DNA of 64,000 bases from a virus. Below, piece after piece: positions 41,736 to 50,190 of this stretch (its first letter is position 1; each line of letters starts with the position of its first letter). A model generated the notes under the pieces. That model saw only the letters and a list, made by a program, of their open reading frames with translations, was not told where the DNA came from and made no database searches. The stretch lies in IMG/VR virus record IMGVR_UViG_3300020371_000005, positions 1 through 64,000 of that record. The stretch is one strand, 5' to 3'. The translations under genes were made by a program, and so were the position numbers.

Positions 41736-43427
41736 ATGCAGGTAAACAATGTAGTTATTGTTGGCGGCGGGTCGTCTGGATGGATGACCGCCGCTGCTTT
41801 GTTGAAATTATGCCCTTGGATCAACGTTGTATTGGTTGAGAGTGCCAAACATCCAACTGTGGGTGTTGGTGAATCTACTCTTGGTCACTTCAATAAGTAT
41901 TTGAAAGCACTGGGTCTTCGTGACGAAGATTGGATGGCAGCGTGTAATGCCACCTATAAGAATAGTATCCAGTTCACTAATTTTAGAGATAATAACGATT
42001 CTGTCTTCCAGTATCCTTTTGGTGTCTATGATTATCATCTAGACACAATGGAAGTCGGAATTGGTGGTGGAAATATAGAAGATTTCTTTGACATTCAAGC
42101 AAGTATTGGTGCAGGAGAAGATTTGTATGAGTCTCCTGATGGATTTGCAACGTACTACAATGCAGAGAATACTCTCCTAGCAACGCATAATAAACAGACA
42201 GACAATAAGGATGGTAAGTTCCGTAACTTTGATCCTGCTGTTGATGTAGCATATCATCTGGATGCTGAAAAGTTTGGACAGTGGTTGAGAGTAAATGTCT
42301 GCGAACCTTGGAAGCAAGTTGATCGCTTCACTCACATTATTGGTGATGTGCGTGGTATGGTGAAAGATGTGACTGCTGGTGGTTCACCTGCTCAGTCTAA
42401 TCGTATTATCAAACAACTTGCAGTTAGACTAGACGAATCTAAGAAGACTATTGGTGTGGTTGGTGATCTGTTCATTGACTGTACTGGTTTCAAGGGTGCA
42501 TTGATCGAAGGATTGATGAATGTTCGCCATATTAGTTTCGAGAAAGTTCTTCCTAACAACAAAGCATATTTTGCACGGATTCCCTATGAGGATCAGAAGT
42601 TCCGTGAGATTGCAATGCACAACACAACTGATTGTGAGGGTGCAGAGAATGGTTGGATGTGGACTATTCCACTGTGGGATCGTATTGGTGTAGGATATTG
42701 TTGGTCAGATAGATTTGCTATGCCCAGTGAGGCAAAGCAAGAGTTTGAGATGTGGATTGAACGTAAATTCAACATCGAACCAGATGCATATGAGATCAAG
42801 GAAGTTGACATCAAGCACGGTTATCGTGAGAAGGCGTGGGAACTGAACTGTCTTGCAATCGGTCTGTCTTATGGTTTCGTTGAACCACTGGAATCTACTG
42901 GTCTGCTGACTACACACGAGAACATTCTTCGTCTGGTTGATGTCTTGAAGCGCCGTAAAGGATATATTACCAATTTGGAAAGATCGTGGTATAATTATCA
43001 GGCACAGCGTGAAGTGATCGGTTTCAGTAAGTTTGTGGCAATGCATTATGCACTGTCTATGCGTACTGATAACCCCTATTGGCGTCACGCCACACAACGC
43101 TGTGATTATATGGAAGAGAACTTTGATGGTAACGTCAAAGTGAATGATAACTATGAGCGTATGGGTGACATTCTGGACAACAACTGTCCACTTGCTGCCA
43201 ATATGCTTGGTATGAATTATATTGCTGCTGGTATGGGTCTGCGCCTTGGTACTAGGTTTAGTTACCACGATATGGACCTAGATACTTTGGCAATTAAGAA
43301 ACAGGATAGAGAAGAGTACATTGCATATGTACACAACGAAGTTCACAAACTTCCTTCTCATTACCAGTATCTACTTGACAACATTTATGGAGGAGTTGAT
43401 GAAATTCGGGATTCCCTGGAAGCGTAA
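41736..43427 (+). CDS. Flavin-dependent tryptophan halogenase-like enzyme
   Basis: 563 residues; family members are about 510-540. FAD site GGGSSGWMTAAAL (10-22). Catalytic Lys75 lies in NATYK, aligning by eye with Lys79 of PrnA. The halogenase signature W307-M-W-T-I-P312 (GWMWTIP) and the EPLESTG loop (E383-G389, with E386 matching PrnA Glu346) are intact, so it could be active. These enzymes chlorinate or brominate Trp or similar aromatic substrates with FADH2, O2 and halide; sea water supplies both halides. Followed by a run of oxygenase-like genes. Confidence 0.93.
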   Translation: MQVNNVVIVGGGSSGWMTAAALLKLCPWINVVLVESAKHPTVGVGESTLGHFNKYLKALGLRDEDWMAACNATYKNSIQFTNFRDNNDSVFQYPFGVYDYHLDTMEVGIGGGNIEDFFDIQASIGAGEDLYESPDGFATYYNAENTLLATHNKQTDNKDGKFRNFDPAVDVAYHLDAEKFGQWLRVNVCEPWKQVDRFTHIIGDVRGMVKDVTAGGSPAQSNRIIKQLAVRLDESKKTIGVVGDLFIDCTGFKGALIEGLMNVRHISFEKVLPNNKAYFARIPYEDQKFREIAMHNTTDCEGAENGWMWTIPLWDRIGVGYCWSDRFAMPSEAKQEFEMWIERKFNIEPDAYEIKEVDIKHGYREKAWELNCLAIGLSYGFVEPLESTGLLTTHENILRLVDVLKRRKGYITNLERSWYNYQAQREVIGFSKFVAMHYALSMRTDNPYWRHATQRCDYMEENFDGNVKVNDNYERMGDILDNNCPLAANMLGMNYIAAGMGLRLGTRFSYHDMDLDTLAIKKQDREEYIAYVHNEVHKLPSHYQYLLDNIYGGVDEIRDSLEA

Positions 43428-44184
43428 GAAACCGTGGTTGCGGTTCTTCTCACTCGAACCAGGACTTGCTGAGAATTATCCACTAATACCCACATCATCT
43501 ATTAAGAGGACGTGGCAGGATAAGGAGCACAAAGAATCACGATGCCCATTTATGGGCACACAGAATGTTGCTAACTGTCCTGGTTTGAAACAAATCACTA
43601 GGATGGGTTATGTTGTTACTGCTCCTATGGACTTTACTATCATCACTAATGGTGATGGAGTATCTTACGAGTGGGAAACACCAGCAACATTCGCAAGGCA
43701 TAGTAACTACATCGGGGATCACTCTCCTGATCAGGTTGTACCACTGGTTGATAATCCTCGGGATTGTTTGGCACATATTATCAAACTAGAGACACCTTGG
43801 CGTGTTCGTGCTAGTGATGATCTTGTGTTTATGCAACTTCCTGTTTATTGGAATAATGAGTCAAGATTTGAAGCAGTTGCTGGGATCTATGATCCTAGAT
43901 TTGCAATGCAGGTGAATGTGCAACTGCTATGGTATGTTATGGATGGTCATACGTTGGTCAAGGCAGGTACACCCCTAGCACAGTTTGTACCTGTTCCAAG
44001 ATCATCTATCGAGAAAACTTGGTACGATATGACTATAGATAATGCAACCCAAGAAGATTGGGATCTTGAAGCAGCGTTCAACTATAGTCTCAGAGCAGAA
44101 TACTCGACAGAAGACACAGTTAATGCTAAGATCAAGCGTGCTATGCGTGCTATTAACTATCACAGCAATGGAAAAACCCGATGA
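43399..44184 (+). CDS. DUF6065-like (cupin-like) protein A
   Basis: 261 residues from MKFGIPWKRKK, behind a strong GGAGGAG (43389-43395) and overlapping the halogenase by 29 bases. Pattern: CPFMGTQNVANCPGLKQITR, GYVVTAPMDFTIITN, then VFMQLPVYWNNESRFEAVAG, and TPLAQFVPVPR. The same order of blocks (CP, YVVTAP, QIPVP, GDPLYKIRF) appears in the gene at 45600. I assign it, tentatively, to the DUF6065-type family that can accompany halogenases. Function unknown; possibly a 2-oxoglutarate-independent beta-barrel partner. Confidence 0.55.
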   Translation: MKFGIPWKRKKPWLRFFSLEPGLAENYPLIPTSSIKRTWQDKEHKESRCPFMGTQNVANCPGLKQITRMGYVVTAPMDFTIITNGDGVSYEWETPATFARHSNYIGDHSPDQVVPLVDNPRDCLAHIIKLETPWRVRASDDLVFMQLPVYWNNESRFEAVAGIYDPRFAMQVNVQLLWYVMDGHTLVKAGTPLAQFVPVPRSSIEKTWYDMTIDNATQEDWDLEAAFNYSLRAEYSTEDTVNAKIKRAMRAINYHSNGKTR

Positions 44185-44528
44185 CTATTGACGAACTGAT
44201 TCAGAACTTTCACCTCCAGAAGGAGGCAGTGCAAGAACTTATCAAGAAATATGATAAGGACTTCTCTAACAAGAAACTTAATCCATATGGTGTGACAACT
44301 ATTGAGTTCCAACAACGTAGTGATGCGTTTGCTCAACAGTCTCGCCTTGAAGGTGCTATTGATGCACTGTATATTGTGAAACGTGATATTATGGGTGAGG
44401 AAGGTGATGTTCCTATTCCTAGCGCAGCACTAGATATTGCTGAGCAGGATATGGAAATGGAAATTGTTGGTCAGACCAGCAACGCCGAAACACTTGATGA
44501 TGACATCCCAGGTGACCCAAGTTACTAA
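44181..44528 (+). CDS. Small helical acidic protein, unknown
   Basis: 115 residues, ATGA overlap with the preceding stop. Helical: TIDELIQNFHLQKEAVQELI, FAQQSRLEGAIDALYIVKRD, then an acidic disordered-looking tail (SNAETLDDDIPGDPSY). The tail overlaps the next gene. Function unknown. Confidence 0.6.
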   Translation: MTIDELIQNFHLQKEAVQELIKKYDKDFSNKKLNPYGVTTIEFQQRSDAFAQQSRLEGAIDALYIVKRDIMGEEGDVPIPSAALDIAEQDMEMEIVGQTSNAETLDDDIPGDPSY

Positions 44529-45102
44529 ACCACATCAGTTTCATCCAAACTATCTTTGGAAGACACAGTATGATTTTAACTATGAAGGTAGTCCCCTTCA
44601 GACACATTGTGGTCAACTGTTAGATCATACTGGTAGGTCCTCAGTATTAGAAACTGGCAACGCATTTTCAACAGCAGGTAATCTTCAGCAGTCTCCACAT
44701 CATTGGGAGATACTTGAAGATTTTCTTGTCTGGATGCAAGCACAGATTATTCCTATCTGGGATCACTGGAATTATTTCCCGTGTATGCCTCAACCATTTA
44801 ATTCGTGGGTGAATCTACACAAGAGAGGAGGAGAAACACTAGAGCACTATCACTCACCCTGTCCACTTGTGGTGTCGTGCTATTTGAAGTGTCCTCCTAA
44901 TTCTGGTAACTTTCTTGTCAGAGATCCGTTTGAGTATCATCTCTTCGGTACACCATCTGAACCACAAGAAAAACTATGGACAGAAATACCAGTACAAACA
45001 AACGACATCCTAATCTTCCCTGGTTGGTTGAAACATAAGACACAACCAAATGAGACTGACGAAGACCGAATTGTTCTCACTCTAAATTATGAAGGTAATT
45101 AA
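44497..45102 (+). CDS. 2OG-Fe(II) oxygenase-like protein (TIGR02466-type) in halogenase cluster
   Basis: 201 residues from MMTSQVTQVTKPHQFHP (44500 also possible). Core: NSWVNLHKRGGETLEHYHSP with H117/H119, CYLKCPPNSGNFLVRDP, then ILIFPGWLKHKTQPN (H180) and R191 (RIVLTLNY). Complete-looking site. The start overlaps the preceding gene by 32 bases, and the end overlaps the next oxygenase by 14. Confidence 0.83.
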   Translation: MMTSQVTQVTKPHQFHPNYLWKTQYDFNYEGSPLQTHCGQLLDHTGRSSVLETGNAFSTAGNLQQSPHHWEILEDFLVWMQAQIIPIWDHWNYFPCMPQPFNSWVNLHKRGGETLEHYHSPCPLVVSCYLKCPPNSGNFLVRDPFEYHLFGTPSEPQEKLWTEIPVQTNDILIFPGWLKHKTQPNETDEDRIVLTLNYEGN

Positions 45103-45610
45103 AAATGTTATCTCTCCGCTGTATGCGGACAAGATTGAAGAACTGATGAGTGATGTACAATTTCAGTGGGGATTTCTGAAAGATGTAACTTACGTCGATC
45201 AGGCAGCATTTGGTGCTAATCGTGGAACCCCAGGATTTGCACATTTATTCTTCGACGCACAAAATGGTCATCAGTCTGACCATTGTAATTTTATCCTCCC
45301 TCTGTTCTATACACTCTGTGGTGATGGATTCCACGAGTTAATAAGGATTAAGGGAGGATTGCTTTTACCAACGCAAGAAGGATATAATAATAAACACGTG
45401 GATTTTGACTTTCCACACACGACAGCATTGTATTATGTTAATGATTCAGACGGCGACACGCTCTTCTTCAATGACAATTTGGAGATTGTTGATCGAGTTA
45501 AACCAGAGAAAGGAAAACTAATTATTTTTGATGGTTCTATTTTACACGCATCGTCCTGTCCTACCTCCCACACAAATAGAATTGTGATAAATTTCAATTA
45601 TGTCAAGTAA
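45089..45610 (+). CDS. 2OG-Fe(II) oxygenase-like protein in halogenase cluster
   Basis: 173 residues. Iron site H103-x-D105 (NKHVDFDFPHTTALYYVND) and H153 (GSILHASSCPTSHTNR), with R164 for 2-oxoglutarate. The DSDGDTLFF strand follows. Canonical HxD...H spacing. It resembles the genes at 47716 and 60499. Overlaps neighbours at both ends. Confidence 0.87.
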   Translation: MKVIKNVISPLYADKIEELMSDVQFQWGFLKDVTYVDQAAFGANRGTPGFAHLFFDAQNGHQSDHCNFILPLFYTLCGDGFHELIRIKGGLLLPTQEGYNNKHVDFDFPHTTALYYVNDSDGDTLFFNDNLEIVDRVKPEKGKLIIFDGSILHASSCPTSHTNRIVINFNYVK

Positions 45611-46289
45611 GATTTTCTACTACCAATATGAAGGTGCTCGTGATCCAATCACGATGCTAGATTCTCCTCTTGATATAGAAGGAGTGGGTCTTGAACCAAG
45701 AAAAGAGATCGACAATCACTCTCCAAAGGATACACCGTTCTACGATTGTCCTGCGTGGAGTCATCGTGCTAAGCGAGAGTTTGTAGTTTATGCACCTCGT
45801 GACATCACACTGCACGTTAATAACGAAACAGGAGAACTTCACGCACCAAATATTTCACAGGAAGATTTTGAGAGATGGGTGAACGTACAAGATGCAACGT
45901 TGCCTATCACCACAATTCAGATTCCTGTCCCTATGTTTCTATTCTGGACAGAGAGTAAGAATATTTGGATTGAACAGATTGACCATCCAAGGACAGCATC
46001 ACATAATAATTTCACACTGGTGACAGGATGGTTTAATCTCTCTTCTTGGTGTCGTCCTATCTCTCTAGGTGTGCGTCTGGTTGATGACAAGAAACCCATC
46101 ATAATTAAACGTGGTGATCCACTATATAAGATCAGGTTTATGAAGGAAGGGAACTTCAACAAAACTTTCGAGTTGGTGAAGTCACGACCTGAACCTGAAA
46201 TTATGTTGGATGTTCACAAACGTGTCAAAGCGAAAAAGATCATTCCATATCTTTCCGACAAACTTATCTTTGGGTGCCCATTCAAATGA
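45600..46289 (+). CDS. DUF6065-like (cupin-like) protein B
   Basis: 229 residues. Shares block order with the protein at 43399: CPAWSHRAKREFVVYAPRD, TTIQIPVPMFLFWTE, VTGWFNLSSWCRPISLGVRL, RGDPLYKIRFMKEG. Similarity is weak but continuous, so the two are probably paralogues. No catalytic motif recognised. It lies between two oxygenase genes. Confidence 0.55.
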   Translation: MSSKIFYYQYEGARDPITMLDSPLDIEGVGLEPRKEIDNHSPKDTPFYDCPAWSHRAKREFVVYAPRDITLHVNNETGELHAPNISQEDFERWVNVQDATLPITTIQIPVPMFLFWTESKNIWIEQIDHPRTASHNNFTLVTGWFNLSSWCRPISLGVRLVDDKKPIIIKRGDPLYKIRFMKEGNFNKTFELVKSRPEPEIMLDVHKRVKAKKIIPYLSDKLIFGCPFK

Positions 46290-46936
46290 ATAATTACGCT
46301 GAAGAGTTTGTTCCCACAACGGTGATCGATAATTTCTTTGAGACACCATCACTCGTGAGAGCATTTGCTCAACAACAAGAATACTTTCTCTGCACAGATC
46401 ACCCTCGTGGTGGTAATTGGCCAGGGAAAAGATGTAACCTGTTAAATGAGATCGATCCAGTCTTTCACGAGATTGTGTGTAAGAAACTGGTGAGGTATCT
46501 TCCACATCATCAAGCATTTGAGATCGCAGATATGACATTTCATATGTGTGATGAACCAAACTCTCCTGGGTGGATCCACACTGACCCACCACATTTGGGA
46601 ATCGGTGCTGTTATCTATTTGAATCAAGGTATTAGACCAGGCACAGGAACTTGTCTGTATGATGTACCGCCTGGGTTCAATGGTCAGGGATATGAAGAAG
46701 AGTTCCAACAACAACTTGCTCTTCAGGGTACACCTGAGGCAGCAAAGTTCGAGAAGTATAAAGAAGATTGTAATGGTGTATTTCGACCGTCAGTGACTGT
46801 TGAGGCACGCTATAATCGTTGTATACTATTTGATGGACGTAAATACCACGGAGGTATGAACTTCTTTGGTAATGACGTTTCTGATGCTAGACTAACACTT
46901 GTATTCTTTGGGAGGGGTATTTTAATTGGACCTTGA
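46286..46936 (+). CDS. 2OG-Fe(II) oxygenase-like protein (DUF6445-type) in halogenase cluster
   Basis: 216 residues from MNNYAEEFVPTTVIDNFFET (ATGA overlap); a GTG four codons earlier is less likely. Iron site H98-x-D100 (GWIHTDPPHLGIGAVIYLN) and H188 (FDGRKYHGGMNFFG), with R202 (ARLTLVFF). The segment between the strands is long (about 60 residues), as in DUF6445 proteins. The 3' end overlaps the next gene by 11 bases. Confidence 0.83.
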   Translation: MNNYAEEFVPTTVIDNFFETPSLVRAFAQQQEYFLCTDHPRGGNWPGKRCNLLNEIDPVFHEIVCKKLVRYLPHHQAFEIADMTFHMCDEPNSPGWIHTDPPHLGIGAVIYLNQGIRPGTGTCLYDVPPGFNGQGYEEEFQQQLALQGTPEAAKFEKYKEDCNGVFRPSVTVEARYNRCILFDGRKYHGGMNFFGNDVSDARLTLVFFGRGILIGP

Positions 46937-47561
46937 AACACTTGCTGATAATAAACTGTACCTGATTAAAGGTGCACTCAGTACAGATCTCTGTGAGTAT
47001 CTGAAGACTGAGTTTATGATGATTAAGGACATCATTGAGGCAAACCCGATGGGTCCAACCAGTGATCCTATTATGCCTGGGGCATTTGCAATGTATTCAC
47101 CTATTTGTTTTGAAGCGATGGGTGATAAGATCAAACCACAGATTGAGGAAGTGCTCGATGCAGAACTATGGCAAACCTTTTCCTACGCGAGGGTGTACGT
47201 TAAGGGTACCAATCTTGTACGACATCGTGATAGAACCTCAGGAGAATGGGTCGGTAATGTTTGCATCACTCGTGATGATACCGATTGGCCCTTCTATATT
47301 GAGATCGATGGAAAGTCGCATCAAATTGTCCTCAATCAAGGCGATTTATTGATATTCAGGGGACACAAAGATTTCCACTGGAGACCAAAATATCAGGGAG
47401 ATCTTCAAATCCAAGCATTTGTCTCTTATGTTGACAAAAATGGCAAATATAGTAAGAATAAGTGGGATGGTCGCCCTGGTCTTGCTTATCCTTGGGAAAC
47501 TGCATCCGAAGAGATACAGTATGAACAGTCGATGATTAACTCTTCACCTTATTACACCTGA
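46926..47561 (+). CDS. 2OG-Fe(II) oxygenase-like protein in halogenase cluster
   Basis: 211 residues. TTG start at 46926, supported by GGGAGGGG 8 bases upstream and by the reading frame; no ATG fits. Iron site H100-x-D102 (NLVRHRDRTSGEW) and H147 or H151 (FRGHKDFHWRP), with FYIEIDGKSH and QIVLNQGDLLIF strands. Substrate unknown. Confidence 0.82.
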   Translation: MDLETLADNKLYLIKGALSTDLCEYLKTEFMMIKDIIEANPMGPTSDPIMPGAFAMYSPICFEAMGDKIKPQIEEVLDAELWQTFSYARVYVKGTNLVRHRDRTSGEWVGNVCITRDDTDWPFYIEIDGKSHQIVLNQGDLLIFRGHKDFHWRPKYQGDLQIQAFVSYVDKNGKYSKNKWDGRPGLAYPWETASEEIQYEQSMINSSPYYT

Positions 47562-47719
47562 TGAATTTTGACTCTGAAGAACTGAAGTATCTGCTCACAG
47601 TATTGGGCAGAACATCATCTTTCACCCGTGCTAGAGGTGAACAAATCGATCACCCAACAATTAAACATCAACTCATTGAACGTAAAGTTCAAGATCAACT
47701 GAGACGTTTGCATCAATGA
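47561..47719 (+). CDS. Small protein, unknown
   Basis: 52 residues, MNFDSEELKYLLTVLGRTSS, QLIERKVQDQLRRLH. Helical, basic end. One base overlap with the stop before it and a 4-base overlap with the gene after. Function unknown; possibly an accessory to the oxygenase cluster. Confidence 0.6.
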   Translation: MNFDSEELKYLLTVLGRTSSFTRARGEQIDHPTIKHQLIERKVQDQLRRLHQ

Positions 47720-48339
47720 AACTAACAATCGAAAATCCATTCGATACATTCTATAAGAAGGCAAAAGATGTCATCGTGTTTGATGATATTATTCCTGAGG
47801 TATACCAAAATTGGTTGATAGATTGTATCAAGAATGAAGACCTGATGTGGCACCGTAAGGATGCTGCAATCAGTGATATGTTTGAGGATGATCCTCGCAA
47901 TGGATTCTGCAACTTTCACTATCTCTTTGATAAGGATGAGGGTGGAGAGTTGAGTCCATTGTGTAATGCGTTTATGCCACTGGCATTACAGTTTAGAGAG
48001 AAACTTCAGGCAGAATGTTTGTTTCGTATGCGTGTGAATTGTGTGCCTGCTTGGCACTCTAATCAAGTACAACTTCCACACGTTGATTCGTATCATTTTG
48101 AAGCGTGGAATGTTATCTACTACATTGATGACAGTAATGGTGATACGATCATCTATGATGAACGTACGAGAGATCATCAAGAATACTTGAAGATTGCAAC
48201 GAGAGATATGTACACAGTTAAGACAGCAGTATCACCCAAGAAAGGACGTGCTGTTGCTATTAAAGGTGATCTCTTTCACGCTTCTACATTGCCAATGGGA
48301 ACTTGGAGACCAGTGTTAAATATGGTAGTACATTCTTGA
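47716..48339 (+). CDS. 2OG-Fe(II) oxygenase-like protein in halogenase cluster
   Basis: 207 residues. Iron site H122-x-D124 (LPHVDSYHFEAWNVIYYID) and H188 (GDLFHASTLPMGTWR), with R198. DSNGDTIIYDE follows the first strand. Same family style as 45089 and 60499. Complete-looking. Confidence 0.87.
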   Translation: MKLTIENPFDTFYKKAKDVIVFDDIIPEVYQNWLIDCIKNEDLMWHRKDAAISDMFEDDPRNGFCNFHYLFDKDEGGELSPLCNAFMPLALQFREKLQAECLFRMRVNCVPAWHSNQVQLPHVDSYHFEAWNVIYYIDDSNGDTIIYDERTRDHQEYLKIATRDMYTVKTAVSPKKGRAVAIKGDLFHASTLPMGTWRPVLNMVVHS

Positions 48340-48341
48340 TT

Positions 48342-49016
48342 ATGGATAAAGTCTATAAGGTATATGATGGTGACGCTCACTGTTTGTGGAGGTCACCTGT
48401 TGTTGTAAATGAACAAGATGAGATGATTGCACAACTTGGTCGTGCACATCGTCATTTCAAGAATACTTTCACTGGGTTCGATTCTTCTCTCACTGGTAAT
48501 GAATTGACTCTTGGTGCTCTACCTAACTTGTTCTCTCAACAGGAACAACGAGAGGATGACAAAGTATTTCTAGATGGTGAGAAGGATTTCAGTGGTTATA
48601 GGTTCTATAATATATTTGCACTGACAGCACCATCACCACTATTTTGGCAACTATATCGTGACATTCAGACTGTGGTTCGCACAACACTTGCACACGATGA
48701 ACCACTGTATATGCAATGTTGGATGAATTATCATACTCCTGACAAGGTATTGAAGTGGCACGATCATAAGTTTCCATACCACGGTTATGTGAGTATTGAT
48801 CCCAAGAATACCACCACTAAGTTTAGAAACGGTGAGGATCCTGTCCTCTATGAGATCAATAACGAAGTGGGAAACATATATTTTGGTGCTGCCCCAGGCA
48901 GGTATCACAAAGTATTCGTAAACGATGACTTCGGGGGTAGACGAATTACCCTTGGATTTGATATAGTAGAGACGCCTGATCTTCCTGACGATCAGTTCTC
49001 ACTAATCCCTATCTAA
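48342..49016 (+). CDS. 2OG-Fe(II) oxygenase-like protein in halogenase cluster
   Basis: 224 residues from MDKVYKVYDGDAHCLWRSPV. H140-D141-H142 (KWHDHKFPYHGYVSID) and H189 (GRYHKVFVNDDFGGRR) with R200/R201. The N-terminal 60 residues are a different type from the other copies. Its stop overlaps a CTAAATA motif, so it closes the cluster. Confidence 0.8.
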   Translation: MDKVYKVYDGDAHCLWRSPVVVNEQDEMIAQLGRAHRHFKNTFTGFDSSLTGNELTLGALPNLFSQQEQREDDKVFLDGEKDFSGYRFYNIFALTAPSPLFWQLYRDIQTVVRTTLAHDEPLYMQCWMNYHTPDKVLKWHDHKFPYHGYVSIDPKNTTTKFRNGEDPVLYEINNEVGNIYFGAAPGRYHKVFVNDDFGGRRITLGFDIVETPDLPDDQFSLIPI

Positions 49017-49019
49017 ATA
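49013..49019 (+). promoter_or_regulatory. Late-promoter-like CTAAATA overlapping a stop codon
   Basis: CTAAATA sharing the TAA stop of the last oxygenase, 24 bases before the CpeS-like gene. Confidence 0.5.
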
Positions 49020-49042
49020 CTGTTAAGCAACTTCGACAACTT

Positions 49043-49552
49043 ATGGACACACGAGTAACTAACTGGATGGATCGTTCTTGTGGTAGATGGACCTCATATC
49101 GTAGGTATATCTACACTAAGTTCAACAAACAAATTAAGTATGAAACAACATTGATTTGTGACAAGAGATCTGACAACAGTTGGGGTAGTCAATGGTGTTC
49201 AAAAGATGAGGAAGGCAACTACTTCAGTGAAGGAGATATGGAACTATTCATCACTCCTGACAATAAGTGTGAGCGTTCCAGAGGTTATATGTCAGAAGAA
49301 CCAGACACAAGTGACATCTCAGTGATCGATGATGATTGCCTTGTCTGGGAAACTTCGTATAATGGTATGACATTCCGCGAGGAGATTCGTCTCTGCGAGA
49401 ATGACACCGTTAGGTTGAGACAAACCTACGGCAAGAAATTGTCCGATGGGACAGTTTTTCTTGTTGGACAGTATTACGAAAAACGTTCTGGGGGGAACGA
49501 AAATGTACCTGAAGTCACAGATTCTGTCAGAGAATCAGAAGTGCATACTTAG
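49043..49552 (+). CDS. cpeS: CpeS/CpcS-type phycobiliprotein lyase-like protein
   Basis: 169 residues; S-type lyases are about 170-200. Pattern: SCGRWTSYRRYIYTKFNKQI, SKDEEGNYFSEGDMELFI, RSRGYM, then CLVWETSYNGMTFREEIRL, TVRLRQTYG and VFLVGQYYEKR, the well-kept lipocalin-like S-type lyase strands. These attach bilins to phycobiliprotein alpha/beta subunits. With two CpeT-like genes at 28.6-29.5 kb the phage carries both lyase classes. The tail after EKR is probably not conserved; it overlaps the next gene. Confidence 0.85.
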   Translation: MDTRVTNWMDRSCGRWTSYRRYIYTKFNKQIKYETTLICDKRSDNSWGSQWCSKDEEGNYFSEGDMELFITPDNKCERSRGYMSEEPDTSDISVIDDDCLVWETSYNGMTFREEIRLCENDTVRLRQTYGKKLSDGTVFLVGQYYEKRSGGNENVPEVTDSVRESEVHT

Positions 49553-49691
49553 AAAAGCACTTATGTTATATCTGGCAAATACTCACCGCAAGCATCACAA
49601 TAAGCAGATCAGTGACACTCAATTAACTGTCACAGAGTGCAACCTCGATGAGATTGCAGATCTGCTACACTTAAGGCACGTCCTTAAATGA
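49503..49691 (+). CDS. Small helical protein, unknown
   Basis: 62 residues, MYLKSQILSENQKCILRKAL, MLYLANTHRKH, CNLDEIADLLHLRHVLK. GGGGGGAACG precedes the ATG. It overlaps the end of the CpeS-like gene by 50 bases. I recall similar short cyanophage proteins. Function unknown. Confidence 0.6.
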   Translation: MYLKSQILSENQKCILRKALMLYLANTHRKHHNKQISDTQLTVTECNLDEIADLLHLRHVLK

Positions 49692-50020
49692 CGACGCCTC
49701 TTTTTCTATCGGAGTCCTTACCTTTGGAATTAAGAAATGTTCTCAAAGCATTAGAAGTGGGTATGCCTGCTAAATGGGGAACCATTGAGGGGGAGATTGA
49801 GTACATTGGGGACGAATATCTCACCATTTGTGTTGCTACCAAGGAGCAATGTGATGAGCATTGTTTCAGGAAAGAAACCAAATGTTGTGTGATAGTATAT
49901 CAACAAGACTGGGATGATCTTGAGATTGACCCTGCTGTCTTTCAATATAAGAAAGCATACAGGGGCAAGACCAACGATCACCCAGGAAACGAAATGCTTC
50001 CACCTATTGAACAACGATGA
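49688..50020 (+). CDS. Small beta-rich protein, unknown
   Basis: 110 residues, TPLFLSESLPLELRNVLKAL, KWGTIEGEIEYIGDEYLTIC, with a Cys cluster (CDEHCFRKETKCC) that could bind a metal. It starts at an ATGA overlap. A beta-barrel-like middle suggests an SH3-type fold; this is speculative. Confidence 0.6.
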   Translation: MTTPLFLSESLPLELRNVLKALEVGMPAKWGTIEGEIEYIGDEYLTICVATKEQCDEHCFRKETKCCVIVYQQDWDDLEIDPAVFQYKKAYRGKTNDHPGNEMLPPIEQR

Positions 50021-50190
50021 GAAACTACGCAACTGAAATGTACACATACAACGACAAGTTGTATAAACAGATCTGTCTTTATTATGAACAAATTCAACGT
50101 GACGTGGAAGAAGCAAAAGAAACGAGGAAGTTTCTCAACTCAGCAAGTTACGTTCCTAAATCTGTCGGACGCGGTATGGTACAGCACTGA
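50017..50190 (+). CDS. Small helical protein, overlapping frame
   Basis: 57 residues, MRNYATEMYTYNDKLYKQIC, LYYEQIQRDVEEAKETRKFL. Its ATG overlaps the preceding stop. It shares 107 bases with the gene at 50084 in another frame; both look coding, but they may not both be real. Confidence 0.45.
   Translation: MRNYATEMYTYNDKLYKQICLYYEQIQRDVEEAKETRKFLNSASYVPKSVGRGMVQH

Noticed and set aside
43321-43398. Earlier in-frame starts for the gene after the halogenase
   Set aside because: The ATG at 43399 has a strong GGAGGAG site while the upstream residues lie in the halogenase gene and look like a shadow.
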